A stretch of 43,088 nucleotides of DNA, from positions 1-43,088 of the forward strand of contig NZ_PGEM01000104.1 of the NCBI RefSeq assembly GCF_002934005.1. Reading direction: 5' to 3'. This document shows positions 26,017 through 34,806 of this stretch, piece after piece. The position numbers and the translations under genes were made by a program. The number at the start of each line of letters is the position of its first letter. Position 1 is the first letter of the stretch. The DNA comes from Cuspidothrix issatschenkoi CHARLIE-1 (GTDB lineage: Bacteria > Cyanobacteriota > Cyanobacteriia > Cyanobacteriales > Nostocaceae). The notes beneath the pieces were generated by a model. It searched no databases, was not told where the DNA came from, and was given only the letters and a program-made list of their open reading frames with translations.

Positions 26017-26817
26017 TTGAATAAAGCTGGATTTCCTCAAAAACCGGACAATTCATATCCTCCATCTGCTGATGATATTCCGACGGCTGTACGTGATACT
26101 TCTGATACAGGAAGTAAGATAAACATACCAACTCCAATTTTAATTGGAGGTGGATTAACAGGATTTATCCTCCTGGCTGTTACCAGTGGTTTTTTCTTCT
26201 CTGTCACCACACCTAAACCAACTGCTAATTCTCCTGTTGAACCCCTTAGTTCTACACCCGAACCTATAGTTAGTAATACTCCACCTAATAATAGTGTATT
26301 GGGACATTTTGAATATGCACAAGCACCCGAGTCAGAATTAACACCAATTACGGCTGATGGTAAAATCAGAATGCGAAAATCTGCTGCTGTTAAGTTTCAA
26401 GCTATGGTAGCAGCAGCTAGAAGTGCAGGAGTAAATTTAGTTGCTATTTCTGGGTTTCGTTCTATGGAAGAACAAAAGCAATTATTTTTTGATGTTGGGG
26501 CCCAGCGCAATCAAACTCCAGCCGAAAGGGCAGCTTTAAGCGCACCTCCTGGACATAGTGAACATCATACAGGTTATGCTGTGGATATTGGTGATGGTGA
26601 AGTACCAGCGACTAATCTCCAAGCCAATTTTGATAATACTAAAGCTTATGAGTGGTTACAAGCTAATGCCGCTCGGTTTAGTTTTGAACTTTCTTTTCCT
26701 AAAGATAATCTTCAAGGTGTGAGTTATGAACCTTGGCATTGGCGTTTTGTGGGTGATACTGATAGTTTAGAAACTTTTTATAAAGCGAAAAATATCAAAC
26801 CTGTACAAAAACCATAG
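26017..26817 (+). CDS. Membrane-anchored D-alanyl-D-alanine carboxypeptidase (VanY/LAS family)
   Basis: The start was chosen at TTG 26017 because AGGAG lies 7 nt upstream; an in-frame TTG at 25966 has no such site. The 266-residue protein has a short cytoplasmic N-terminus, one membrane helix (about 39-63) and a Pro/Ser/Thr-rich linker. A zinc-dependent VanY domain follows. The zinc/active-site residues are visible: S181-x-H183-H184-x-G-x-A-x-D190 (HSEHHTGYAVDIGDG) and E238-P-W-H241 near the end. Preceding SGFRSMEEQKQLFF is also a family signature. It should trim the terminal D-Ala of peptidoglycan stem peptides in the periplasm. No vancomycin-resistance genes are adjacent, so a cell-wall maintenance role is likely. 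Confidence 0.88.
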   Translation: MNKAGFPQKPDNSYPPSADDIPTAVRDTSDTGSKINIPTPILIGGGLTGFILLAVTSGFFFSVTTPKPTANSPVEPLSSTPEPIVSNTPPNNSVLGHFEYAQAPESELTPITADGKIRMRKSAAVKFQAMVAAARSAGVNLVAISGFRSMEEQKQLFFDVGAQRNQTPAERAALSAPPGHSEHHTGYAVDIGDGEVPATNLQANFDNTKAYEWLQANAARFSFELSFPKDNLQGVSYEPWHWRFVGDTDSLETFYKAKNIKPVQKP

Positions 26818-26851
26818 GTTTAAAAATAGGTGACAGGTGAAACATCAGGAT

Positions 26852-27108
26852 TTACATTTGTAATTCAAATCCTGGTAAAACATCTTCTCCAGAAAGTACG
26901 GCAGGAAGTTGGATAATTTCTACAGGTTTTCCGATATTCATTGCCTGGAAAAAACCCAAACGATAGTTATTTGTACTGATTCCATTTACCACTGCTAAGA
27001 TTTCTCAATGGAGGTAAATCATGAGTAGCTTTTAAAAATACTTCAGTTTCACCAAAAATATCTTCAAGACCTAATAAATGAATCTTGATTTTTAAGTTGA
27101 TTATCTTA
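26852..27108 (-). pseudogene. Frameshifted gene remnant downstream of the Mrr-like gene
   Basis: Two overlapping minus-strand open stretches look like one gene broken by a frameshift. IHLLGLEDIFGETEVFLKAT plus HDLPPLRN ends in one frame near 27015. EILAVVNGISTNNYRLGFFQ plus AMNIGKPVEIIQLPAVLSGE and DVLPGFELQM continues in another, stopping at 26852. The very C-terminus (GEDVLPGFEL) is reminiscent of Uma2/DUF820 proteins, but I do not claim that family. No start codon survives. It directly follows the nuclease gene's stop codon and may once have belonged to that cassette. Confidence 0.35.
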
Positions 27109-27110
27109 CT

Positions 27111-27434
27111 TTAAGCAGCTTTATTCAAGCGAGAACAAAATCCATCTGTATAACCAACACCAGATAACATGATGCCAATATTAGCTTCATGAATTATCAT
27201 ATTGCCAATAAAATCTGCTGCATAAGAGGCATCTAATATATTTTGGGACAATTTAGATTGAAAATATATCATGTCATTATTCAATTGTGCATAACCATCT
27301 ATTCCTCCATCACTTCCTATTTTTCCAGGAGTTAATCCTAGATAAGCAGCAAAACGCCTTCCTAAATCTTGTTTTGCTACCTCAGTAGAATAAATAATTC
27401 CATTTATTAGCGCATCAATTTCTAAGTAATCCAT
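27111..27434 (-). CDS. Small Mrr-like PD-(D/E)XK nuclease
   Basis: A 107-residue protein matching the catalytic core of Mrr-type restriction endonucleases. GSDGGIDGYAQL places the metal-binding aspartate at D46, and the second strand carries Q59-x-K61 (IYFQSK), the family's Q-x-K variant of the active site. The following ADFIGNMIIHEANIGIMLSG, then VGYTDGF corresponds to the helix and strand after the active site in Mrr proteins. Mrr enzymes usually have an extra N-terminal winged-helix domain of about 100-150 residues; this one has none, so partner proteins may supply DNA binding. It starts 2 bp after the stop of the upstream gene, indicating a single transcript with the RHH-like and ParA-like genes. 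Confidence 0.7.
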   Translation of the reverse strand: MDYLEIDALINGIIYSTEVAKQDLGRRFAAYLGLTPGKIGSDGGIDGYAQLNNDMIYFQSKLSQNILDASYAADFIGNMIIHEANIGIMLSGVGYTDGFCSRLNKAA

Positions 27435-27436
27435 CT

Positions 27437-27928
27437 CTATTTTTGTTGATTGACTATTTTAAAATCTCCAATCAGTTGTTTATAAAGCAAATTTATACCT
27501 GTAAATAAACACTCATTAATGTTATCTTTCATGTTTAGTTGTTCAACTTTATGAGATATTTCGGGTGATAATTTAATTTTACCGTAAAGTCTGTCTATCT
27601 CTCTTCTTGACTTATTTCCAGCAATAGAAATTTCTTGAAATTCAGATTTATACTTTTCTGTTTCTTCACTGATTATTTTTTTTATGCTGTCTTGATTCTC
27701 AGAAAATCGGAAGTATAAATAACTGATTGCAGTTTCTATAAATAGTTCCTTAGATAATCGCAGAACAGAGGTAAGTTCCTTGATTTTTTCTAATTCTGAA
27801 TTGGTATATCTTAAATTTATATACAGTTCTTTTTCATTTTCTTCCTCGATTTTTTGAGTTCCATGTTTAATAGCATTTTCAACCAAGAAATCTTTATTTT
27901 GATGATTTGTTGTATTTTCAATAGGCAT
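27437..27928 (-). CDS. Unknown protein with a ribbon-helix-helix-like segment, in ParA/nuclease cassette
   Basis: 163 residues from ATG 27928, chosen because AAGGAG lies 7 nt upstream; a GTG two codons earlier is less likely. I recognise no named family. A segment LYINLRYTNSELEKIKELTS followed by VLRLSKELFIETAISYLYF has the strand-helix-helix pattern of RHH DNA-binding proteins, preceded by an acidic, probably disordered N-terminus. A charged helical stretch and a C-terminal helix follow. Located between a ParA-like ATPase and a Mrr-like nuclease, it could be the DNA-binding or centromere-binding partner of the ATPase and/or the specificity element for the nuclease. The function is inference. 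Confidence 0.6.
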   Translation of the reverse strand: MPIENTTNHQNKDFLVENAIKHGTQKIEEENEKELYINLRYTNSELEKIKELTSVLRLSKELFIETAISYLYFRFSENQDSIKKIISEETEKYKSEFQEISIAGNKSRREIDRLYGKIKLSPEISHKVEQLNMKDNINECLFTGINLLYKQLIGDFKIVNQQK

Positions 27929-27948
27929 AATCACTCTCCTTAATTATT

Positions 27949-28215
27949 CTATTCCAAATGATCATATTGCCCTTGTTGTAAATCTTTTGTAATTGATTCG
28001 CGTCTTTCATTATAAATTAATGTACTGTTCTCGTATTTTTCTACATCTTTTGATTTTTCTGGAATACGATCTGTATAAAATTGCCAAAAATCTGCCTGAT
28101 CATCACAATCTATTAAAAGCGTACTTTCTGATCTGTTAATAAGAATACCAGCAACATGAACTGCAAGGGTAGTTTTGCCTACACCACCATCATTATGAGT
28201 ACATAAAATAATCAA
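27949..28215 (-). pseudogene. Truncated ParA-like ATPase (N-terminal 88 residues)
   Basis: The N-terminus carries a deviant Walker A, HNDGGVGKTTLAVHVAGIL, and the Walker A' strand TLLIDCDDQADFW, as in ParA/MinD-type ATPases. The signature lysine of KGGxGKT is replaced by Asp9 (DGGVGKT). A full ParA is 200 or more residues. Here the frame stops after QYDHLE, where the DxD/Walker B strand would begin, and no continuation is visible in other frames before the next gene starts 21 bp later. The start is TTG 28215 with AGGGG about 8 nt upstream. It was probably functional with the two downstream genes, then truncated; a short functional form cannot be excluded. Confidence 0.6.
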
Positions 28216-28328
28216 TGCCAGTAACCCCTATCAAATCATAATGATTAGTAACTAATATAACACTCTTTAAAACAAATGATTATTTGTTCTTAACATTGTA
28301 ATTAAGTTTAAAGTTTGCTGTACATTTA

Positions 28329-28345
28329 GGTGGGCATTGCCCACC
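28329..28345. terminator. Palindrome downstream of the flavodiiron operon
   Basis: GGTGGGCATTGCCCACC is an inverted repeat just after the flv1B stop codon (minus strand). It is a common intergenic palindrome of cyanobacteria and a plausible terminator for the flv operon. Confidence 0.5.
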
Positions 28346-28352
28346 CTACTAT

Positions 28353-30062
28353 TTAATAATAACTCGCTGATTTGCGATGATGCACAGCGGTTACACCGTC
28401 TTGATTTAACACTTTACCATCATCCACAGTGGCATAAACCAACCAATGATCGCCTACTTCCATCCGGTTTTGTACCGTACATTCTAGGTAAGATAAAGCA
28501 CCATTGATAATTACACCACCATTATTGGCTTCTGAAATATCCAAACCCTCAAATCTATCTTGTCCAGGTCTGTAAACCTTCATAAAATGCTTACGTATTT
28601 CCCGTCCCTCAGCTAAGATATTGACGACAAATTTATTACTTGTGTGGGTTAAATTTTCCATCGCCCGATCCTTAGCCACCGCAATGGTTAACCCAGGAGG
28701 GTTAAAGCTGGCTTGTGTTACCCAAGATGCTAACATCCCTGTTTTCACTTCCCCCTGGGTGGCTGTGACAACACACAGAGAACCAACAATACGACCAACA
28801 GCTTGTTCAATATTACTTGCAGGTTGTTTAGCAACGACTAATTTCTTCGCCGCGCGTTTTAATGATTGAGCGAAATCTGTTCCGGCTTCTTCGCAGGTTT
28901 GGAGGGTGACTTCATTAGGTTTGAACTTGACGCGGATGGGTTCAAAACCGAATCTATAACCTGCATCTTTGAGTTTATTTTCGATTAAATCAACTGCTTC
29001 TCCACTCCAACCAAAAGAACCGAAAACACCTGCTAATTTATTGTTGGTTGCTGTGGATAAAACAATTCCTAAAGCTGTTTGCACTGGTGTGGGTGCGTGT
29101 CCGCCTAATGTGGGTGAACCGATAACAAAACCTGCGGATTTTTCGATAGCGGTTTTGATTTCTTCAGGATCTGCAAATTCACAATTTATTGATTCAACAC
29201 TCACACCAGCTTTAGTTATACCACGAGCGATCGCACTAGCTACAGTTGCAGTATTGCCATAAGCAGAAGCATAAATCAATGCCACATTTATATCAGCATT
29301 GGTTTGTTCTTGAATCCATTCTCGATAGGAATGGGTAAGTTCTTGTAAAGCATATCTTACCAATGGACCATGACCAGTAGCATATAACCTCACGGGCAAA
29401 TCTGCCAGTTTATCTAAGGCTGTTTCTACTTGTCTGGCATGGGGAGCCATGAGACAATCGAAATAATAACGCCGATCTTCATTAAAGACTTCCCAACCTT
29501 CATCAAATACTTGATCACCACAAATATGCGCCCCAAATAACTTATCAGAAAATAAAATTTCTGTTTGCGGATCGTAGGTGCAAAGTTCGTCGGAATAACG
29601 AGGGTTAGGTGTAGGAATAAATTGTAAATGATGACCTTTTCCTAAATTTAGAGTATCTTCCCCCCGCATAATCAAAATTTGTAAATCTTCTTTTTCTAAT
29701 GCGGCTTTTAAATTTTTTGCTCCTGGGTTAGAACAAACAAAAGTAACTTGGGGAGCAATTTCTAGTAAAGCTTTTAATGTGGCGGCGCGGTTAGGATTGA
29801 TATGACCAAGAATTACATAATCAATGGTTTTAATATCAATTCTTTTTTGTAAAGCTTCGAGATAAATTTCGGTGAAAGTTTCTCCAGGAGGATCAATTAA
29901 GGCAATTTTATCACCCTGAATAATAAAAGAATTTGCAGTTGTACCTTTAGCTAAAGCATATTCAATTTCAAATCTTAATCTGGCCCAACTGCGCGATCGC
30001 AATATTGTGGTATCTGTACCAATGGGTAATATTTGAACATCACGGGGTTTAGTTTCTGACAT
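28353..30062 (-). CDS. flv1B: Diflavin flavodiiron protein, Flv1-type (probably heterocyst Flv1B)
   Basis: About 569 residues from ATG 30062, chosen for the AAGGAG site ~9 nt upstream; the longer frame from 30122 would run through an intercistronic hairpin. Domains in order are a metallo-beta-lactamase-like diiron domain, a flavodoxin domain (IYASAYGNTATVA) and a C-terminal flavin-reductase domain typical of cyanobacterial class C proteins. The iron ligands are substituted: canonical H-x-E-x-D-H is GHINPNR, the next His is Arg (NPRYSD), and the ligand Asp becomes Lys (SDKLFG). This marks it as Flv1/Flv2-like, which pair with a canonical Flv3/Flv4 to reduce O2 to water with NAD(P)H. It is the second gene after such a partner. 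The B-type assignment comes from gene order. Confidence 0.85.
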   Translation of the reverse strand: MSETKPRDVQILPIGTDTTILRSRSWARLRFEIEYALAKGTTANSFIIQGDKIALIDPPGETFTEIYLEALQKRIDIKTIDYVILGHINPNRAATLKALLEIAPQVTFVCSNPGAKNLKAALEKEDLQILIMRGEDTLNLGKGHHLQFIPTPNPRYSDELCTYDPQTEILFSDKLFGAHICGDQVFDEGWEVFNEDRRYYFDCLMAPHARQVETALDKLADLPVRLYATGHGPLVRYALQELTHSYREWIQEQTNADINVALIYASAYGNTATVASAIARGITKAGVSVESINCEFADPEEIKTAIEKSAGFVIGSPTLGGHAPTPVQTALGIVLSTATNNKLAGVFGSFGWSGEAVDLIENKLKDAGYRFGFEPIRVKFKPNEVTLQTCEEAGTDFAQSLKRAAKKLVVAKQPASNIEQAVGRIVGSLCVVTATQGEVKTGMLASWVTQASFNPPGLTIAVAKDRAMENLTHTSNKFVVNILAEGREIRKHFMKVYRPGQDRFEGLDISEANNGGVIINGALSYLECTVQNRMEVGDHWLVYATVDDGKVLNQDGVTAVHHRKSASYY

Positions 30063-30087
30063 AGGTTTAATCTCCTTGCTTTCAATA

Positions 30088-30122
30088 ATTCTTGTCCCCC
30101 TCCCCCCAAGCGAGGAGGACAA
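30088..30122 (-). other. Intercistronic hairpin between flv3B and flv1B
   Basis: CTTGTCC and GGACAAG close a stem extended by CCCTC/GAGG around a C/G-rich loop, in the 72-bp gap between the two coding regions. It could be a partial terminator or a stability element tuning the ratio of the two subunits. No strong T-run follows in the direction of transcription. Confidence 0.45.
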
Positions 30123-30134
30123 GAAGGTTTGATT

Positions 30135-31859
30135 TTAATAATGGTTTCCGACTTTGCGATGGTGAACTGCGGTGAGGGCTTCAGGTTTGGATACTCTACC
30201 GGCGTAAACTGTGCTATATACTGCCCAATGATCGCCGCAGTCCATCCGGCTGACAACTTCACATTCCATGTATGCTAAAGCATCGCCTAAAATGGGTGCG
30301 CCATTTTCTGCTGGTTGGGTTTTGACTCCTTCAAAACGATCAGCACCAGGAGCAAACCGTTTTAAGAAGTGTTTCATCAGTTTTTGATAGTTGCCTTCTT
30401 CGAGTACATTGAGAACAAAGCGATCGCCTACTTGCATGAGAGATTCTATCGCCCGATCTTTAGCTACAGCAATGGAAAATCCCAGGGGTTTAAAACTGGC
30501 TTGACTTACCCAGGAGGCTAACATGGCGCTGGATACGTCGCCTTTTTTGGCGGTGATGATATATAAACCGCCGCTAATTCTGCCCAAGGCTTTATCTAAG
30601 TCAGCCGCAAGAGATTTCATCGCTTTGATGCTTTTGTCTCTTGTTACCCATTGTCCTAAGTCTGTACCGGCTTCTTCGCACCTTTTATAGATGTTGGCTG
30701 TGGGTGCTTCTCGAATTTCAATCACGGGAAAAGCGACATTTAACCCCGCTGCACGGAATTGATTTAATAGGGGATAGGTAGGTTCATCATCTCCTCCACC
30801 AGTTTCAAAAATACCAATGGCTTGTTTTTCTTTGGCAGAACCTAACACTGTACTGAGTGCAGTTTGGATATTAATATTACCTGATGCGGGAGGCATTCCC
30901 ACAACTAAACCAGTGCAACGTCCTACCAGTTCCCGTAGTTCTTGTAAATCCACATTCGCGCCCAAGTCTACCATTTCCACGGCTACGCCGGTTTTAGTGA
31001 TACCATTAGCGATGGCTTGGGCGAGGCGATCGCTATGACCATACTCAGATACATAAAATATACCGACTGGTGTTTCTGCCTTGGTTTGGCCTTGACTCCA
31101 AGTGCGATAACGTCCTACTAATTCTTCTACATGATGGTAGAGTAGGGGACCGTGGCCAGTAGCAATCATGCGAATAGTTTTTAACTCTGCCATGCGCTTG
31201 AGTGCAGACAGCACAGAACGGGCATTTGGACCCATTAAACAGTCATAGTAATATTGAAAATCAGCTTCAATGGCTGGTAAATTATCATCAAAGGTACTAT
31301 CGGTGCAGTAATGCAACCCAAAAGCATCACAGGTATAGAGGATTTGGGTTTTGTGATCAAAGCTGAAAATAGTATCAGGCCAGTGTAAATTAGGGGCAAT
31401 GACAAATTCAAATTCATGGCCATTTCCTAAATCTAGGCGATCGCCATTTTTGACAATTTTGCGTTTAAATGGCTGGTGTACCATATCTTCCAAAAACTGA
31501 ATTGCCACCTTTGAGGCAACCACAGTAATATCAGGAGCAAGTTGCAGTAAATCTTTCACTAACCCGCTGTGATCTGGTTCAGTGTGACTAACAATTAAAT
31601 AATCAATATCCTGGGGATTAATTAAACCCGCGAGAGTATCAAAATAAAGTTGGCGAAACTTTTCATGGGAGGTATCAACTAAAGCTATTTTCTCACCACG
31701 AATGATAAAAGAATTATATGTAGTGCCATTCTGTAAGCCAAACTCAATATCAAAGCGATCGCGGTTCCAATCCAAAGACCGAATTGCAGTAGTATCTTCA
31801 CTAATCTCTACAGTATTTATAGTCAGACGTTTTTCTAGTTTCTCAGTGAGCAATACCAT
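30135..31859 (-). CDS. flv3B: Diflavin flavodiiron protein, Flv3-type (probably heterocyst Flv3B)
   Basis: About 574 residues from ATG 31859, selected because AAGGAG lies 7 nt upstream; the TTG at 31877 lacks one. It has the same three-domain architecture as its neighbour but a complete diiron site: HTEPDH (SHTEPDHSGLV), HWPDTI, CDAFG and GHGPL. The flavodoxin domain has FYVSEYGHSDRLAQ and the C-terminal flavin-reductase domain is intact. Flv3-type proteins form O2-reducing complexes with Flv1-type partners. In heterocystous cyanobacteria the adjacent flv3B-flv1B pair is heterocyst-specific and Flv3B helps to keep nitrogenase micro-oxic. This adjacency is what supports the B designation; A-type genes are usually not directly adjacent. 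It is divergent from coaX. Confidence 0.87.
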   Translation of the reverse strand: MVLLTEKLEKRLTINTVEISEDTTAIRSLDWNRDRFDIEFGLQNGTTYNSFIIRGEKIALVDTSHEKFRQLYFDTLAGLINPQDIDYLIVSHTEPDHSGLVKDLLQLAPDITVVASKVAIQFLEDMVHQPFKRKIVKNGDRLDLGNGHEFEFVIAPNLHWPDTIFSFDHKTQILYTCDAFGLHYCTDSTFDDNLPAIEADFQYYYDCLMGPNARSVLSALKRMAELKTIRMIATGHGPLLYHHVEELVGRYRTWSQGQTKAETPVGIFYVSEYGHSDRLAQAIANGITKTGVAVEMVDLGANVDLQELRELVGRCTGLVVGMPPASGNINIQTALSTVLGSAKEKQAIGIFETGGGDDEPTYPLLNQFRAAGLNVAFPVIEIREAPTANIYKRCEEAGTDLGQWVTRDKSIKAMKSLAADLDKALGRISGGLYIITAKKGDVSSAMLASWVSQASFKPLGFSIAVAKDRAIESLMQVGDRFVLNVLEEGNYQKLMKHFLKRFAPGADRFEGVKTQPAENGAPILGDALAYMECEVVSRMDCGDHWAVYSTVYAGRVSKPEALTAVHHRKVGNHY

Positions 31860-31969
31860 CACGCCTCTCCTTAACAAATTGAGTATTTATGCCTTTCTCT
31901 ATATTGTGGCACGGGTTGAATGTTAATTTTTCTTAAAAAACCTATAACCCAGTTAAGAAAATTAAAACT

Positions 31970-32791
31970 GTGAACAATTATTTCTCTTCAACAAATAAAC
32001 AACTTCCTGTTTTAGCCTTAATTATCGGTAATTCCCGTCTCCATTGGGGATTATTCATAGATAAAAACCTATATACAACTGGGGATATATCTCATCTACC
32101 TATATCTGTTATACACCAATTAGCTGCATATCCCACCTTGGATAATTGGTTAACAGCAATCTCTCTACCTAGCGATCTTCCCATAGCACCAGATCACCCC
32201 ATACCCGTGATTCTTGCCTCTGTTGTTCCTAGTCAAACCGCATTTTGGCAAAATTATCCCCATTTATGTTTGCTTACCTTAGCAGATGTACCATTACAGG
32301 AAATGTATCCCACATTGGGAATTGATCGCGCTTTAGCTGTATGGGGTGCAGGGATAACTTGGGGATTTCCCGCATTAGTAATTGATGCCGGTACAGCATT
32401 AACATTTACCGGAGCAAATGCTCAAAAATCCTTAGTTGGTGGGGCAATTTTGCCAGGTTTAGGGTTACAATTTGCCAGTTTGGGACAAAAAACCGGACAA
32501 TTACCATTATTAGAAACTGGGTTAATAAGTTCTTTACCACCACGTTTTGCTATGAATACATCAAGGGCAATTCAAAGTGGCATAATTTACACTTTATTAG
32601 CAGGAATAAAAGACTTTATTGATCATTGGTTGTTATTATTTCCTGAAAGTAAAATAATCATTACTGGTGGTGATAGCGACTTCTTACAAAAACATCTAGA
32701 AAATCAATTTCCGGAAATAGGCAACAGGTTGATTTTAGAAAAGAATTTGATTTTTTTAGGAATGAGGGAAGTAGTAATAGTCAATTATTGA
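31970..32791 (+). CDS. coaX: Type III pantothenate kinase
   Basis: A 273-residue ASKHA-fold kinase that phosphorylates pantothenate, the first step of coenzyme A synthesis. It has the phosphate loop [11 protein letters not shown] near the N-terminus, the pantothenate region [16 protein letters not shown] and the catalytic-region [22 protein letters not shown] belongs to the nucleotide-binding half. The GTG start at 31970 gives an N-terminus about 10 residues longer than the core. The N-terminal half is rich in proline/leucine and slightly divergent, as in other cyanobacterial CoaX. Divergent from flv3B with a ~110-bp shared promoter region. Confidence 0.9.
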   Translation: MNNYFSSTNKQLPVLALIIGNSRLHWGLFIDKNLYTTGDISHLPISVIHQLAAYPTLDNWLTAISLPSDLPIAPDHPIPVILASVVPSQTAFWQNYPHLCLLTLADVPLQEMYPTLGIDRALAVWGAGITWGFPALVIDAGTALTFTGANAQKSLVGGAILPGLGLQFASLGQKTGQLPLLETGLISSLPPRFAMNTSRAIQSGIIYTLLAGIKDFIDHWLLLFPESKIIITGGDSDFLQKHLENQFPEIGNRLILEKNLIFLGMREVVIVNY

Positions 32792-32929
32792 ATAGAATTT
32801 ATCTGATTTAAAAAGGCAATTTACAGCAATTATACAAAATCCATATTAGGTTTTTCGTGAATTGCTATTAACCGAAAAATTAAGCTTAATTTGAAATTCT
32901 GTTCCCTTTCCCAGCAATGCCTCCTTCCC

Positions 32930-33508
32930 TTACCATTTTTCCGCCCAATAGATAATTTCTGAAGATGCAACATCAATGGCCACGCCATAACTATTACCAT
33001 GATTCCATTTATAGCCAGGTTGACTTTGATCTTCTGCTTTTAATACTAATATTTCATAACTTCTAGGAAAGGTTTCTATTTCTGAATCGCTAGTATAAAA
33101 AAATGTTGTAGGGACACCGTTAGGTTGATTACTATGAATATTTGTATTACCACCTCGATATTGACGTTGAGAGATTTTTTTATATTGTGTGAGTAGGTTT
33201 TGAATTTTTGTTTGTGGTTGTTTGAGGCGAATTTGTAAAGAACTTGTTCCCGGAGTCACGCCAGCAGCATAAGCCATTTGTAAAATTTCAGCATCTGGAG
33301 GAATTTGGGTGGGAAAATGTTGAATTTGCTGAATATTTCCCCATTGATGATTACGGATTTCTTGATATTTTGATGTGTCGGTAATTAGCTGTAATTGCTT
33401 GTTATTACTAGCAGCTTTACTGATCCAAAAACCGCCAATAACTAGACTCAAACTACCAAGGGAAAGTAAAATTATTGTAGCAATTTTAACAAAAATAGCT
33501 TGTTTCAT
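32930..33508 (-). CDS. Membrane-anchored conserved hypothetical protein
   Basis: 192 residues. One N-terminal hydrophobic helix (about 8-30) after a positively charged start suggests a signal anchor. The remainder is a soluble, probably periplasmic domain of ~160 residues with no motif I recognise; it ends with GVAIDVASSEIIYWAEKW. The composition is normal and an ATG start is present, so it looks like a real gene. It lies between coaX (convergent) and ubiA (same strand, 124 bp upstream). No function can be assigned. Confidence 0.65.
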   Translation of the reverse strand: MKQAIFVKIATIILLSLGSLSLVIGGFWISKAASNNKQLQLITDTSKYQEIRNHQWGNIQQIQHFPTQIPPDAEILQMAYAAGVTPGTSSLQIRLKQPQTKIQNLLTQYKKISQRQYRGGNTNIHSNQPNGVPTTFFYTSDSEIETFPRSYEILVLKAEDQSQPGYKWNHGNSYGVAIDVASSEIIYWAEKW

Positions 33509-33632
33509 GGGGTTGGTTTGTATCTAGCTTGTAGACTAATATCCCAACCTGGAAAACAATAGTCCTGATAGTTTTGAATCTAGCTTGAGTCACATTGGCA
33601 GAAAATTTTTATTTGGTTAAATAAATGACAAT

Positions 33633-34514
33633 TTATAAATAACCAATTATCATTCCTGCTAAAATTAAAAAACCAATCCAGACATTTTGGCGAAACATTT
33701 CTCCGTAGGCAGGATGAGGTATTCTTGGCTGTTGTAAGCGGATAATTTGCCAAATCCAACCAATGGTAGCTAGGATCAAACTAATCCAAAATGGTGTATT
33801 TAAGTGAACTAATAAACCTAATCCAGCTAGGAGAATAATTGTACCAATAAAGAAAATTGCGATCGCTGTAGGGGCATATTTACCAAAGAACAAAGCGCTA
33901 GAATTAATGCCGATGCGTTGATCGTCTTGGCGATCGCTCATGGCATAAATAGTATCAAATCCTAAGGTCCATAGTACGGTCGCGCCCCAAAGTAACCAAG
34001 TTGGCGTGGTAATATTAGCTGTGACTGCACTCCAACTAATTAACACCGCAAAACCCCAAGCAATAGAAAGCACCAATTGGGGAACAGGAAAGACCCGTTT
34101 TGCACCGGGATAGAGGGCAATTACCGGAACTGCGGCCACAGACAACCAGAAGCTTAAAGGGTTAAGATAGAAGGCGATCACTGCGGCGCAGGCTAGAGCA
34201 ACTATACCGACAAATATACCAACTTGTATGGAAAGGGCGCGAGATGCAAGTGGGCGATCGCGGGTTCTCTCTACTTGGGGATCAATATCTCTGTCCCATA
34301 AATCATTAACTACACATCCTGCCGCACTAGTGGCGATACTACCCAAAATAATCACTCCTACCAGGGGTACAGGTGGTTTACCCTCAGCAGCTAAAAATAC
34401 AGCCCATAATGCAGGTATCATCAAAATTAACCTACCTTCTGGTTTATGCCAGCGTAGTAGGTGGATAATTACAAGCCATAATGGTTTTTGGTTGGTTTTT
34501 GGTGTCTCTAACAT
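33633..34514 (-). CDS. ubiA: 4-hydroxybenzoate polyprenyltransferase (plastoquinone pathway UbiA)
   Basis: A 293-residue UbiA-superfamily membrane prenyltransferase. Both metal/diphosphate motifs are visible: N-D-L-W-D-R-D-I-D (VVNDLWDRDIDPQVERTRDRP) and the second loop YAMSDRQDDQRIGINSSALFFG. This combination identifies the 4-hydroxybenzoate type rather than the haem O synthase seen at 11001-11954. In cyanobacteria it attaches a solanesyl chain to 4-hydroxybenzoate for plastoquinone-9 (also called PlqA). About eight to nine membrane helices are present and length is normal. ATG 34514 begins the protein. It is divergent from ppx, with ~290 bp between the starts in which I see no gene. Confidence 0.92.
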   Translation of the reverse strand: MLETPKTNQKPLWLVIIHLLRWHKPEGRLILMIPALWAVFLAAEGKPPVPLVGVIILGSIATSAAGCVVNDLWDRDIDPQVERTRDRPLASRALSIQVGIFVGIVALACAAVIAFYLNPLSFWLSVAAVPVIALYPGAKRVFPVPQLVLSIAWGFAVLISWSAVTANITTPTWLLWGATVLWTLGFDTIYAMSDRQDDQRIGINSSALFFGKYAPTAIAIFFIGTIILLAGLGLLVHLNTPFWISLILATIGWIWQIIRLQQPRIPHPAYGEMFRQNVWIGFLILAGMIIGYL

Positions 34515-34806
34515 ATTTAATAACAGTAGTTAGGATTTAGGTGACAGGAAGGACGAACGGCTGTTTGCCCGTACAGAAGTCAAAAGTCAAGAAGTTTTAA
34601 GCAATTTTACTTTTCTTCATATATTTTAGTTATCTGATGTTCACCTACTTAACATATCTTGACATTTATAGAATATCCTTATTTGCTATTTGTTTTACAG
34701 TTCCTATAGCGGTATGCAATTGAATAAGATACAAAATTGACCTCAAAAACCTTACCCCAAAATCTATTCAACTCTGTCACCTCTTATATTCACCATCAAC
34801 AAGCAA

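Noticed and set aside
28621-29262. Plus-strand ORFs antisense to flv1B.
   Set aside because: They are frame shadows of the conserved flavodiiron gene.
28353-31859. Alternative identity as a Flv2-Flv4 operon.
   Set aside because: That operon normally has a small membrane-protein gene between the two flavodiiron genes; none is present in the 72-bp gap.
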